Assembly: GCA_008360975.2 (NCBI GenBank)
Contig: CM039211.1
Location: forward strand, 24,608,558 to 24,672,557
DNA length: 64,000 bases
Direction: 5' to 3'
Origin: Lichenostomus cassidix
Taxonomy: Eukaryota; Chordata; Aves; Passeriformes; Meliphagidae
Shown here piece by piece: positions 1 to 12,230 of the stretch. A program made the translations under genes and the position numbers. Position 1 is the stretch's first letter, and every line of letters begins with the position of its first letter. The notes under the pieces were generated by a model. It worked only from the letters and a program-made list of their open reading frames with translations, did no database searches and was not told the origin of the DNA.

Positions 1-1040
1 TACACTGTCATAAATGTTTGTTGTTTTGCAAAGGACATCAAGATTCTACTCCAGTGCAGGATCCCAAATTCCTGCAGAGAAAGGATATGAGGCTAATGCT
101 GAACATACTTCTGTGTCTATATGATTCAAAAGGAAAAAATATGTTGCTCAAATCTAATGATTATATAGCAACATGATTCTTTAAATACTTAGCTTGTTGG
201 TTATATTACATAATTTCTTCTACAAATATATTAACCTCATATGACAGAAGTAGAAATATTTTTCTAAAATCAGACTTCTAAAAAGTCTGTCAGAGAAAGC
301 TATGAGGAAGTTCCCCCACAGGACTTTGAGTTGTGTCTCATACAGTAAGACCAGCAGCAAGACCAGCCTAGTAACCCAATATGAAAATTGTACTAACTGC
401 TCCAGGACACTTCAGACCATGCTTTATTTACAGCAATTGTCAGTCTGGAAGAGCTAAGCAGAAACCTTTGGCAAATTGCACAGTCTTCAGAAAAGAATAA
501 TAATTGACAATTGTCATCCTCGATGAAATGATTTAGAGTTTAAATATTCATTCTCTTCTGCAGCAGCCACTGATCAAAGTGACTCAACTGTCCTGCACCA
601 TCCTTACATAGGGTAGAGCCCAGACTGTGTTTCTCATTGTTTCATCATTATGAACTTCATGACACTACTGTAGACAAAGTTTTGAATAATGTGTTTTGAC
701 AAAACATGAAGAAAATAAAGGCTGATGCACTTTGCTCAAGAAAGTGGAATTTATGTTCAGGATAACCTTAGGGAAACAGGAGACCTCAGTGAAAGCTACA
801 GCTCTGACAATGACCTGAGCTGACTTGGCCATCTATCCTTTCTGGGTCATACTCATGTGAAAGGCAGAGACAACTCTGAAATCTGCTGAAGAACCACCCA
901 GCAAGAGACTGTACACACCCAAATTCCTCACATCTACTGTGTGTCAGCCTGTTCTGCAAAGAGAGCCAACAGCAAACGAGACTGAAAAGGACTTTGACTT
1001 GACTGAGCACCTTGTTGGTCAAAACTTGTGTCCCATTCTG
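1..1040. other. Unannotated AT-rich stretch
   Basis: I see no gene, recognisable repeat or RNA here. Open frames are short and lack domains. The sequence is ordinary AT-rich vertebrate-like noncoding DNA up to the CR1 tail that begins near 1041. Confidence 0.6.
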
Positions 1041-1125
1041 ATAGAGGAAGGTGTCCCTGCCCACGGCATGGGGCTGGAATTAAGTGACCTTTAAGTTCTC
1101 TTCCAACCCAGACCATCCTATGAAG
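1041..1125 (+). mobile_element. CR1 LINE 3'-end fragment
   Basis: The segment reads as the 3' untranslated tail of a CR1 non-LTR retrotransposon in plus orientation. It has the characteristic order: 'gaggaaggtgtccctgccc', a 'catggggctggaa' block, a 'gacctttaag' block, then 'cttccaacccagaccatcc' and a short 'tatga' end. CR1 copies in birds are normally cut off at the 5' end, and this one keeps only about 85 bases. The last bases are diverged from the usual repeated ATTCTATGA octamer, which suggests an old insertion. No coding part is left. The upstream edge is uncertain by about 10 to 20 bases. Confidence 0.75.
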
Positions 1126-4100
1126 CTCTGAGTACCACTTCCACTATTGCTGTCTTTAGCTGGAACAGATTCTTAACTACTGTCTTGGTGGCTTAGTAAT
1201 GTGGATTGGGAAAAATAGGGATATTTGTGAATAATACTTATATCCCAAACCACTTAGAAATCTGTTGAAAGGCTTTAGATAGAAAATGAACTTCATTTTC
1301 GTGATTTAAAGGTCTGATCTCAAGTGCAAAACGATAAATAATATGCCAAATCTGGAAAGTTTTGAAATATACAAAAAAGAAAAAAAGTAAATATTCCCCA
1401 TGCCTCAGGGGTAGAATGCTTGGCAATTATTTGCTCTAGCAACTTTTTTAGTAGAACATGGAAATACAGCTATTCAAATATTCTCTTTAGCTGAGAGATA
1501 GCAGAGACCAACCTGTAAGAAAAAGTCCAGGGACAACAGAAAATTGTCCTTACTCAAGGGAAACTGGATTTGTTTTAAGTGTTTTCTGTAACAGAATTTT
1601 TGCAAGAGTTCAGTGTAAGTACTTAGTAAACAAGGGAAAGGCATTAGCTTATGAGAACTATTTTTTTCCCAGAAGATATGACTGTTGTGATTTAAGTCAG
1701 ATTTCTTCAACAGAAAGTAACTTGTATTTGTGGGGAAAATAAATTTCTGACCTCATATATTCTAGTTAACAGGACTACGTATTTTCCACAGTAGGATGTT
1801 TCATGCCTGTAGTGTGGCTCTGGATCATCACCTCCTGCTCCAGACCAAAGTTAACCTCAGATCTGGTTGTGTTCAGAAAAGAGGGTGAACTTTCATCTTT
1901 TCCACCAGTCGCATACACCTCGTGATGAAATTGAGTGCAATTTTCCAAGCAGTATCCATCTGGAAACAAGGCCACTTGGCTATAACTGTTCATTATGCAG
2001 TAATGCAGTCCCAGAAACATTCATGCAAATCAGTCAATAGAGTGAACCATTAAAGCCTGTGAACCAAACAGAAACATAAATACAGAGGTAATTAATAATT
2101 TTGCATCTTGCAAATGCACAAGGCACTTCAGGAGCTACGCACCTCCTGCATTGCCAAGTCTACCTAGCATTTTTCAGTATTTCAGTGGAGCCAAGTGAAA
2201 CATCATTTAACAAAGAATTTAAAAATATGGCAGTTTGATGGTAAGAATTAAGAGTTTATAATATTTACAACACATTTTACTGTTTGAATGAAATACATTT
2301 CCCTGCTCATTGAAGACTCTATTCACATGCATAGTTCCCAGAGAAATATGATTAAATTGGTCAAAATTCTATTTATTAAAAAAAGTTGAAAAAATTTTGA
2401 TCAAATTCTACATTTGGTGGTGACGTGAAAGGCATTTCAGAAGAAAGGAGTCAATACCCACATTGCAATGAGTAAAATGCAAATTTGACATTTTCAAAAA
2501 TACTGTCACATTTCTCCCACACCCCTAAAAAACCCAAATTTATTTTCTGAACACATTAAAAAATAAATGTAATTCTAGCTGCCTTAATATGCATAAGCTC
2601 TACCCCAGACTCATTGATATTCAGTATCTCAGTTTTAAGAGAAACACTGAGTGAGGCTGACCACTAAGGGAGGATTGACATTCTGGAGGTACAAACCAAA
2701 ATCCTGCATGGCATGGACACAAAAACACAGTGGAGCCATTTGTATGTGACACACAGATGAACAACCTTGAAAGTGTTACTGCTACTTTAAAGAGCTTTCC
2801 CCATGAATCCACTACTTCATTTCATCAAAGCAGAAAGGCTTTAAAATACTACAATTGAAAAGAATTATCAAATACAAGTTGGGACAAAAGAGCAGGCAAA
2901 ATATTTTTTTTTTATTTTACATTACCATGATGCACTCAACCAAAACTATTCCAGCTTTATGAATTTAAAATCCTCTCACCAACAAGCATATTGAAAACTT
3001 CTAGAAAAAAACAATTCCTGACTTCATTTCAGTTGAAAAGACTCAGAAAATTTAAATACTCTTGGAAAATGGACTAAAATGCAGCTGTTTCATCAGCTTT
3101 GAGTAAAGATGCTTGTGTTAGTTCCAAGCCTAGTCTATGTTTAAAAAAAGGAAGGCCAAAAGAAGGTGGAAAGGACTTGAAGGCTGAAGCAGCTCTGACT
3201 TTCATTCCCACTGTTGTTTGCACAACACTTATTAACGTTGTGAGTTTCCTTAACATTTACTGCCAACAACTAAGGAACAGCAGGTTCCCTCTCAGTTCAA
3301 TTATGACCATTGTCCATGTTTCCTTGCCTCTGAATTTAAACAAGCACACCTGGCACTGAGTGCACACCTGCTACAAAGTCTCCGACCAGACCCAGCCCAG
3401 GACTGCAAGGTCCTGGTTTACAGTTTAGGTCAATCATAAACATTTCTTGTCTTAGCAGCAAACATATTTTTTAAAACATAGGCCATGGTAGAGCTAGATA
3501 TAAGAATTATCTGCTCAGGTTTTACTTCTGTCAGACAACAGTGAAAATTTATTTGGTTGTGAAAGAAACCCCAAAACCCCCATAAATTCTCCACAAAACA
3601 TTGGAAAAAATCCTGATCTTAAAAACTAAGTGATCAAAACTCAGTGCAGATAGGGAAGCATGATTGCTTTATGGTCTTTGCTGTTTGAGTTCTCACTTCT
3701 CAGCTACTGTAGTGAAAAAGGTATTAGACATGCAAAAAATGACAAATTTCATCTTGACAGATTAGCCTGGTAAGATAAACACACAGAGTGATTAAATAGT
3801 GTGCATCAAAGCAGATATTTTTCCTTTCAAACTAGTTTGTAAAAGGTATAGTATCTTTGAATCCAAGCCAATTAACTTGCTTTTTTTCAGTTACAAGTAA
3901 ACATTTGAGGATAATCAAAGACACATTTTTGTAATTTTGCCTGGTTTCTAATACAGGAGGAGGAGACAATAGATACTTACTTTACAAGCAACATTATCAT
4001 TCAGCCCAGCATAAACAAGAGCTTAACAATTTTTCCTCTGTTTTGGTTTCACAGATAAGACGAAGGGCACCACTAAGTATGTAAATACATCCTGTTTTCT

Positions 4101-5000
4101 ACAAATGCTGATGGGTTCATTTTCTTACTTTGCCAAATGATTCAAGCTATTCTAATTTCTTGTCAGTTTTAATTTGTTTTCAAATTAAGGTAAAACTTAA
4201 TGTCTGACTAAATATGTACATTTTCCTTACAGATAGTTCTTAATTTTGCCTGATAGAGCACAGCTGAACCCACTTTTCTTAATACTGCTTAAAAAATCTA
4301 TTTAATTGCAGAGTTGGAGTAAGGGAGGTTTTTAATCGGGAAAATAAAATAAAATAAAGCTTTGTTTCCTATCATGTAGCATATTTTGCATCTCCCTTTC
4401 TTGTAGCTATTCTGTTGTGGTACAGCATCCTGTGTGCAGCATTATATGATGTGGCAAATAATCCACCCAGCCCGAAAGAAAAAGTCTATTCATAAACAGG
4501 CAGCTATTTTGAAAGGCATTATTTTCTACAAATGGGTCAGAAGGTACCACTCTGTCAGGTATTCAGTCTTTGCTGCAGGTGTGTGCAGATCCTCTTCTGA
4601 GTTCTTATTTAAGGCAAATTCTGCCTCCAGGGAATGATTTTCATGCCCAGAGCCCATGATGTGTGGTGTAAACAGAAAGACAAAGGTATTTTGAAATAAA
4701 TTTATTTTAGAATTGCTGTTCCAGGTAATATTATTTTTCTTCTAAATACTTCTATGTAAAACCTTGAGAATGTTTTGATTGATTGCATAGCATGCATGGA
4801 AAGATTTGTTTTTCTACAAGAAGTTTTAAACCACATTTTTGTTTCTTTTTAGAGCAGCAAAAATGAACAGGATTATTTTTGCAAAGCAGAAAAACAAACT
4901 GACACCCTCAGTCCTGACAGAGGAGAGTCTGTAAAGCAGTGAAGGCCTCATAGAGGAATCAGGACCTAAAGGGGGAGAGCAAAGATGAGAATGGCTTTTG
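1126..5000. other. Unannotated AT-rich stretch
   Basis: No gene, RNA or clear mobile element is visible. There is a short T-run near 2907 and several A-rich runs. An 86-codon open frame (3099-3359, plus) overlaps one on the other strand and has no recognisable domain, so it is not called. Confidence 0.55.
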
Positions 5001-5090
5001 ACTATAGAATATGCTGAGTTGGAAGGGACCCACATGGATCATTGAGTCCAACTCTTGGCCCTGTGTAGAACCATCCCCAGTAATCACATC
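5001..5090 (-). mobile_element. CR1 LINE 3'-end fragment
   Basis: Read on the plus strand this begins 'tatagaatatgctgagttgg', followed by 'aagggacccacatggatc' and 'gagtccaactcttggccctg'. That is the reverse complement of a CR1 3' end, so the element lies on the minus strand. It belongs to the same subfamily type as the tail at 36288, which shares the 'gctgagatggaagggaccca' block. Similarity fades after about 5090, so only the terminal 90 bases are called. No coding sequence is present. Confidence 0.75.
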
Positions 5091-8000
5091 ATCATGGCTC
5101 CATAGCCACCTATTTCCAGTACATAATGCCAGGAGAGGAGGAATGCATTTAAGTTTCCCAAAGGTCTGTCTTGAAACCTTTCTGTGTGCAAACTCTATTC
5201 CAAATGTTGAACAAGTCAGTTAAAAATAAGTTCTAGCAATTTTTGAGAACAAGACTGTGGGGCCTTAGCAGAGACTCAGTCCTGCTGTCTCATCTTCTGG
5301 CATGGATCCTCACACTCACAGGACTTTCAGGGGCTCTGTGCAGGACGCTGCAGTGCAGCATTTTCATGTGACACACCTGCCAGCTGCACCTATGTTTAAT
5401 TTTTGAAATAACAGCGTTGTCCTTCAGTGGTAAGGTCATGTTAACCTAGGTCATCCCAGGTTTTCATGCTGTTTCTCTGCTTCCTGGCTCCAGCAATTTC
5501 TTATCAGCAGGGAAGACTCCACATTGTAAAGTTTCTGGAAAAAAAGTGCCACTTTGATTCACAGCACTTTCCCATTATGAAAAGCACTTAAAGGCAAGAT
5601 AAGGCATGAAGAACACAGAAAGCTATGAAAAAAACATAGGAAGAAGAGCCCTCATGTTTTCCACCAGTTGAGGATCTTTCAATCTTTCCCTCACTTAGTT
5701 TCTTCTGATACTCCCTGGAAGGAGGGAATAAGAATGAGCAAGCTATTTAGTCCTAACACTGCCCAGCAATTGCAGCCTTTCCTAAAAAATCCACCCCACA
5801 ATTGAATTATCACCACTAAAGGGATGCTGGCATGCTTGTTGTAAATTATTTTGACATTTTAAGTGGCCAGTTAAGGCTACCTTAAGAGAGAGAGAGACAA
5901 CAAATATATGAGGGATGAGAATTTGCAGATATGGCCACAATTAGTAGACCTTAATTGCTTAAAGGTATAAATAACCACAAAATGATCTGGGTTTTCTTTT
6001 TCCTTCTCTCTTGTCTGTTTACCTAATACTTTACACATATCTGAATGTTTAATTCCATTTAGAGCAAGGATCGGATTCAATCCATACAAAAAATTATACT
6101 AGAATACATTTTGGGAAAGGAAATTGAAAGCTGATAATAACAATGGTAATAATATCTGTTGGTCTATGAAATAACATGTTATGGCAAGGTATAAATTTAA
6201 AAAATAAAAAGTAATGGAAAAGAAACAATGAACCATACTGTGATTGCTAGGAGTTTCAATGCAGTTTATACACTGCTTCTCTGCATTTCTGAGCTGGTTT
6301 GGACAGCCTAAGAAAATTTCTTTCCCCTCTTGCACTTGGCTGTAGTTTAGGCCTTCTCTTTTCAGGTCAAGAGGATCAAGATTCTTTCCTGAAAAAATAC
6401 TTCCTCAAAAAGGATTGTATTTTATTGGATTAATTCATGTATAAGTGAGAATAGCAGAGATACTTCATCCAAGAATAATTTAAATATACTAAAATTTTTT
6501 AACAAATATTTTCCTTTAACACCATCTCCTTTTCAGCCCCACCAGCACCAGCACATGCTTTTGTGTTCTGGTGTGAACTAATGGTGTTTGACACACCTGA
6601 GTGTGAATATTTCCATTCAAGTAGACAAGAAGACAGTGCACGGAGGCAAGGAAGTGTAAAGTTAGCCTTGCTCTGAGAGTTGATGTCATGAGCAATCTGC
6701 CACATTACTGCGCATGGCTGAACCTATGAATGAAACCATGAAGGGACATGAAACCATGAAAACATCTCATGCAGTGTGCCAGGACCTGAGCAGATAATAA
6801 GGAGAATTTTGTACAGTGCTGCACATCAATCCTCATGCCATCCTCCTACTATCTTGCTTAGTTCTGGTCCAATGAACAGGCCTAGAAAGGATAAAAGCAA
6901 TGCAAAACTACTCTGCTAGCCAAGTGATTTGTTCTAGACAGATGTTCTACTTGAAGACACAGTCTAATAACACAGACTCATTTCAGAAAGGCTGACAAGC
7001 AACATTGAGACAGTCACCAATGAAACGCCAACTACATTCAGATGAGAGAGAAAAAGTCAATACCTGCCATTACAAAATCTATAATTTCAGTCCCCACCAA
7101 ATCTGTTCAAGTTCTCTTCATTGTTACATAGTTTGTTTTTTTTTAATAAGACTTAGTTCTGCTTTGTATGTTCCAAATGACTTAAATTTCCATTTTGAAA
7201 ACTAGTTAGAAACACACCTTTGTTCATGAACTGGATCATTGCCTCAAATAAATCCCTTCTCAGACCTGAAACCATACCTTTAAACCTAAACAGTGTGGGA
7301 ATAGACAGGAACCATTGTAGAGAATCCAGCACTGAGTGGTGTGACTTGGTTCTCCCAGCATCGGAACCAAAACATTTCTCCCCTGTTAGTCTCATGGAGG
7401 CTGTGTTCAGGGAGCTTGGCAATATAACTGTCATTGAAAATGAAACCTGTGAATTTTTTTCATGTAAAGTAATGAAATAGTTATAGCCCAATTCAGAACT
7501 CTCATCTTCCACTAACTCAATCTGCTTTCTTCAATCCTTATAAAATCCTTACCTTTGTATCCCTCAAAGCATGCAGAATGTGTCCTGTTTCTGCAGCAAT
7601 ATACCTGTTTTTCTTCATCATCATCATCATCACCATCATCATCCTCTCCTTACAGAAGGTTGAGACATGCCTGTACAGGATCCATGAGCTCTCACTGGAA
7701 CATGATCATCCTCATGAACCGATCCTTTCTCAGTCCTCCCTTTGCCAATTTACACACCTGTCAATAATACTGTCATGTCATGGGATCTCAGTCTTTTCCA
7801 GACACACCAAAATTTAGGAGGAGAGACAGTCTCATGCTCTATCCCCTTGAAGCAGAATTAAAATCAGAGTTCCATCAACAGTCATGGCAAATCAAACAGA
7901 CTGGAGTCTGTTCTCAAGAGAAAAAATATTCTGGCGTGTTCTTAAGAGGAAATAAATTCTAAGACAAATGATATCTGAAATGATATCAAAATGAACTTAT

Positions 8001-10268
8001 TTTGATTTAGCTATGAATTGCTCCATAGCATAAGAGGAAGTGTGTGTGAGAGAGAGAATGGGAGAATAAGAGAAATATATATCACACTCAACAGTGATTT
8101 TACAGTTTGTATAAATGGGTAATTGACCACTCACTTCAGTTTTACTAGAATGGCATCTGATTTTGCATTAATCTGACCAACTGCAATCCTGATAAGGCAT
8201 GCTCAATCAACCTACATTTAATTTTTAATAGTAATGTGCAGTGTTGTTTACAAGCCAGTCCTACTAAATCAATGACAAGAAGGGAAAGAAATGTTTGAGG
8301 ATGTCTCTATTAATCTGCAGGATGAATTTTCATTATTGTTTTCACTGTTTTTCCAGAATTATGCCCAACTCTTGTTGCCATATTGTTTTAAAGCTAGGCT
8401 GGGCCAAAAAGTGTCCCACTGGGCATGAGAAACCTGCACCACTTCTGTTTACAGACACAGGACTTGCTGCTAGACCAGGATTTCACTGTGGTTCTCAGCC
8501 TCTTTTTCTTTACACGTTTTGTTCTTTTTCTCATTCTGGAGAAAGATGACCTTGGGGATTTGAAATCTCATAATTTTTCTTTTGGAGACATATATATCTT
8601 TGGGTATCTTTAATGAGTTTTAACCAGAATTCTGACTTTAATATAACTTCACAATAAGCTTGCACAAAATCCCCCAAAAGTCATAAAAGAAGTAAACCCT
8701 TCCTTATCTCTAGACATTTCCAATGCCTCATCTCCTCATGGCAAACCTTTCTTCGTATCCCACGCACAGCTTAAACTTTGTGTGGCTGAGCTGAATTCTT
8801 TAAACCTTTTCCCACTCTGTTGATGCTGGCCTTGGCACACTCCTCTGCAGCTGGAGCTCGTGACCGAGGAGGTGGTTTTGCAGCACAGTGGCCCACAGGC
8901 TGTGTAAACACATCTGCTCTATCTGCTGACACCACGTTGAAGTTGAAGCACCACTAGCAATTTCTCTGAGAAGAGTTTAAATTAATTATTCCTTAACAAG
9001 CACTGTCAGTGTCTTTATAACCTATTTAGAGAGTGAATCATTATTTTGAAGTGGCAAATGGACCAACCAACTTGCTGAGCAAGCCAGGAGCATTGTCAAG
9101 CACTGCCTGATAGCTGACAAAGTGATAAAATACTTCAGGATGCCTTTGACTCTGTCCCTAAACCTCTCATCCATGGCAATATTTCAGAAAAAATCTTGTC
9201 CTATTGCTCATCCTTCTGTCCCTTCTTGCCAGAGCAATACCCTGCCATCTCACACACAGATGTCCATCTGCTCGAGGTAATGCAAGGCTCTTTGTTTTTG
9301 TCACCAAGAAGGTCTCCAGGGTACAGAAGAGCCATGAGGGGACCCCCAAAAGTCACAGAATAGGAGATGGGTGCAGAAATGGGAACACGTACCAGAGAGA
9401 AAGTTCATTGCTCCCCCTCTCTTTCTCTTGCTTTCATCTGCTTCAGTATTCATCCCTGAATTAATTTACTGTAACAGTGGTAAATTATTTGAATGAAGGA
9501 GTTACTCAAATTGTGAAAGGATTATGGACTTATGTATTCAATCTCTTTGTGGAGAAAAAGAGCTGATTTTTTAACATAATAATGAGTTGTATTTAGAGCA
9601 TACTAAACCCCATGGTACTTTCCAACTTCTTATCTGGCAAAGTAACAGGAAATTAACACAGCTAGGACCCAGAAGGGCATGCAGGCTTCTTCCATCCAGC
9701 ACCTTTAAATGAACAGAAGTATATGAATTGCAAGTGAGAAGCAGAAACAAAATCAGGTCGTGGCTGCATCATCCTGACCAGTTTCACATAGAGTTACCCT
9801 TGGAGCTCACACAGGCTTCTGAAGTAGATTCAACATCTTGGTGTTCAAGGCAGCTTTGCTAGAGATGGCAGATGTCATCAACCTTTTGCAGGTGAATTGG
9901 GTGACAACCACCAACTGCGCTCCCTTTCACCTCGCTTCTGCACAGGTGAACCAACCCAGGTTCTCAGCCCGCCCATACACCTCCTGTGTTTCATACACCA
10001 AACATTTTATGGTGTTTCACATTGGCTAGACAAAAATGTATGGCGATGGTGGCCGTTAGTTCCTTTGAAGTGTCAGGTTGGAAGGTAACAGGAAGACCAT
10101 CAGTCTGTTTCAGACAATCTCTAACAATTAGATCAATGCCAGACTGTGAAAATGTCTGGTCTGCTCTTGTGCTGCTCTTGTGAAGCCATCACCATGCTCC
10201 ACATCCATACTGACTCCCAAACAAATGTGCATCCATGGTATAACCTCTCCAATGTAAAAGCTGTTTAG
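5091..10268. other. Unannotated AT-rich stretch
   Basis: Apart from the trinucleotide repeat at 7615-7643 and short GA-rich runs near 8049, I see no supported feature. Two overlapping frames around 7153-7512 (minus, 119 codons) and 7220-7480 (plus, 86 codons) shadow one another and show no domain. Around 9133-9170 one frame faintly resembles a LINE reverse transcriptase 'AFDSVP' motif, but it is too short to call. Confidence 0.55.
7615..7643. repeat. (TCA)n trinucleotide microsatellite
   Basis: Nearly perfect tandem TCA/CAT units run for about 29 bases with one interruption (CAC). It lies in noncoding sequence and is probably a polymorphic microsatellite. Confidence 0.9.
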
Positions 10269-10273
10269 AGTGC
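10269..10273. repeat. Target-site duplication, left copy (AGTGC)
   Basis: The five bases AGTGC directly precede the TG that opens the LTR at 10274. The same five bases follow the closing CA at 11082-11086. A perfect 5-bp duplication fixes the element's borders. Confidence 0.8.
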
Positions 10274-10362
10274 TGTTATGATCCAATTATTAAGGTTCTT
10301 TGGAAATACCTCTGCCCAAATTAAGGTACAAACGAGACCATATGCCAATCAATAGTATGGGT

Positions 10363-10368
10363 TTTATT
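10363..10368 (-). promoter_or_regulatory. LTR polyadenylation signal AATAAA
   Basis: TTTATT on the plus strand reads AATAAA on the minus strand. It lies about 200 bases downstream (minus direction) of the LTR's TATA-like site. The spacing fits an R region between promoter and poly(A) signal. Confidence 0.6.
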
Positions 10369-10564
10369 TGATAGAAAATACGAGAGAGAGAGGGAAGAAA
10401 AGAGAGAAAAAGAGAAGTAGGAAAAGAGGTGTGTGGGGGGGGGGACACAGAGATGGACAGGGACAAAGAAGTATCACCACTCCGTGGGTCCTGCTGGTGT
10501 CCTGATGTCCTCTTCCGCTAGTCTCGGTGGTGGAAGTCCCCCCAAAAGCACAGGGTGTCATGGG

Positions 10565-10573
10565 TTAATATAC
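10565..10573 (-). promoter_or_regulatory. LTR TATA-like box
   Basis: The plus-strand TTAATATAC reads GTATATTAA on the minus strand, a TATA-like core at the expected U3/R position of the solo LTR. Whether it is active cannot be seen from sequence. Confidence 0.45.
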
Positions 10574-11081
10574 ACTCAGGCCAGGGGCAATGTCCAGGCA
10601 TGTCCCCACGGGGGAGGGGGCAGCCTCTAGCAGCAGACTCTGCTTGCATCACGTGCACTCCTGTGGTGCCAGGCCTAGCACTCTGGGGGGTCTGTGATAG
10701 ATTGTGACTCCCCCTCAGCTGCCTCTCACGTGAAAGTCCCATGGATGTGGCCTGTGGGGTTGGGGGTTCCACAGCTGGGCCAGTTTGTGTCAACCTGGCT
10801 TCTGTGAGCTGTGCTCTGCCCCCACCCCAAACTCAGCCAGGGATGATTCTCAGCACAGCTGGTGGCTTTGGCCTTTGTGGATGCATTCCTTTCCCTCAGC
10901 CTGAGATGACTGAACAATAGGGTTTCCCTTTATCTAATCTCAGCAGTTTGACTCAGTCCAAAGTCCCAGTCAGGTATCTTCAGGGAGGTTTCTTTGATTG
11001 TAGCTTCTTCATACACTTTTTGTTATAATGAGCAAAACTTTATATCAATGTTTGAGGCATGAACTATTTCAGTCTCTGACA

Positions 11082-11086
11082 AGTGC
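11082..11086. repeat. Target-site duplication, right copy (AGTGC)
   Basis: Identical to 10269-10273. It directly follows the closing CA of the solo LTR. Confidence 0.8.
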
Positions 11087-12207
11087 AAAAGAAAGTCATA
11101 TCTATTTCAAAATTCGTTTCATTTTTTTTAAATAAGTATGATTTAAAGTATTTGTTTCTTGTACTTCTAAAATAATTTTGAATAAAACATGTTGAATTTT
11201 AGTGAATTATGCAGGAGCAAAGCTGTCTTTGATTTAGGAAGTCAATATCAAGAAGATCAGGTGACAGTTTTAGTACTAAAAAATCAAATTAAACCCTTCT
11301 CCAGAACTTAACTGTGGCTATCCGAATGTGCCATGAGGAAATGAGCCTGGATTGTCTCTGTAGGGTACTCAGCAGAAAGGGATTCATTTCAGCAACCTTT
11401 AGAAAGTAAATGCTTACATTTGATCAATGTTTAGATGCTACTCATGGTCAGTGGAGTGAAGTGGTTCTTTGGAAGCTTGGCTCTTCTGTTTAAAAGAGTC
11501 ACTATATGGAGAAGGGGGGACATAATTTTTGTGAATTATAGAGGAAACTGGGGCTTTGGATGCCATTCCCACAGGTTGTGCAAGAAGCAGTTATAAGAAA
11601 AGAACTGTGGCTTATCCCAAGTACTAAGAAGACCAAATAGGTCTTTCTGGCAGCACAGAAAATACATGTTGCAGGGAGAAGATACATCTCCAGGTGAGAA
11701 AAGGTCACCAAATCATTTGCTTGCATCCCAGACTATCTGAAGATCAATAAGGGAAGCTGCTTCAGATGTAGATATTATTGCAGGTCTTTCAGTCCTCTGT
11801 ACCCTTTCCTCCTCAAAAGTGTTTAGGCACTAATAATTTGAAGAGGGAAGCTTATTAAGGGATGTTGCATAGATTGAAGCACAAAATCCCCTCAAAAACC
11901 AGCAGCACAGAGGCAGTCTGTGATATTGACTGACACTCTCTGCAGAAAGCAGATAAGGTCTCAGCTTCCTGACCTAGGGTGAGTACTTTGCACTTAAACT
12001 CAGCTGTTTCCAAAGACCTTCAGATATCCTAGACAAAGGTCCAGAATATGAAAAATCACCATCACCCCAAAGAGAAAGGCTAATATTTTTTGGTAGGATT
12101 GGTTTATTTCCATTCCCAGAGTCAGGAGGAGGCAGGACCATCCCCAGCAGCATCTCCTATGGCTGGAGTCCTTAAACTGAGTACAGCAGGAAGAACAGGC
12201 ATCAGCT

Positions 12208-12230
12208 CTTTTTTTTCTTTTTTTTCTTTT
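12208..12230. repeat. T-rich tract
   Basis: Two runs of about eight or nine T separated by C, ending in CTTTT. Low-complexity sequence with no other feature attached. Confidence 0.85.

Larger units (their letters stand above)
10274..11081 (-). mobile_element. Solo LTR of an endogenous retrovirus (ERVL-like)
   Basis: This 808-bp block opens with TGTTATG and closes with CTGACA, giving the TG...CA ends of retroviral LTRs. It is flanked by identical AGTGC repeats. It is more GC-rich than its surroundings. On the minus strand the order is U3 (right side), a TATA-like GTATATTAA at 10565-10573, and an AATAAA signal at 10363-10368, followed by a U5 ending at 10274. The segment 10380-10430 is purine-rich (GAGA/AAGA) and a G-run lies at about 10433-10443. 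No gag, pol or env sequence adjoins it, so it is a solo LTR left by recombination between two LTRs. A 5-bp duplication is typical of the ERVL class, but the family name is inferred rather than matched to a library. Confidence 0.85.

Noticed and set aside
9133..9170. Possible reverse-transcriptase motif ('QDAFDSVP')
   Set aside because: Only about a dozen codons resemble a LINE motif, and neither flank continues the similarity.
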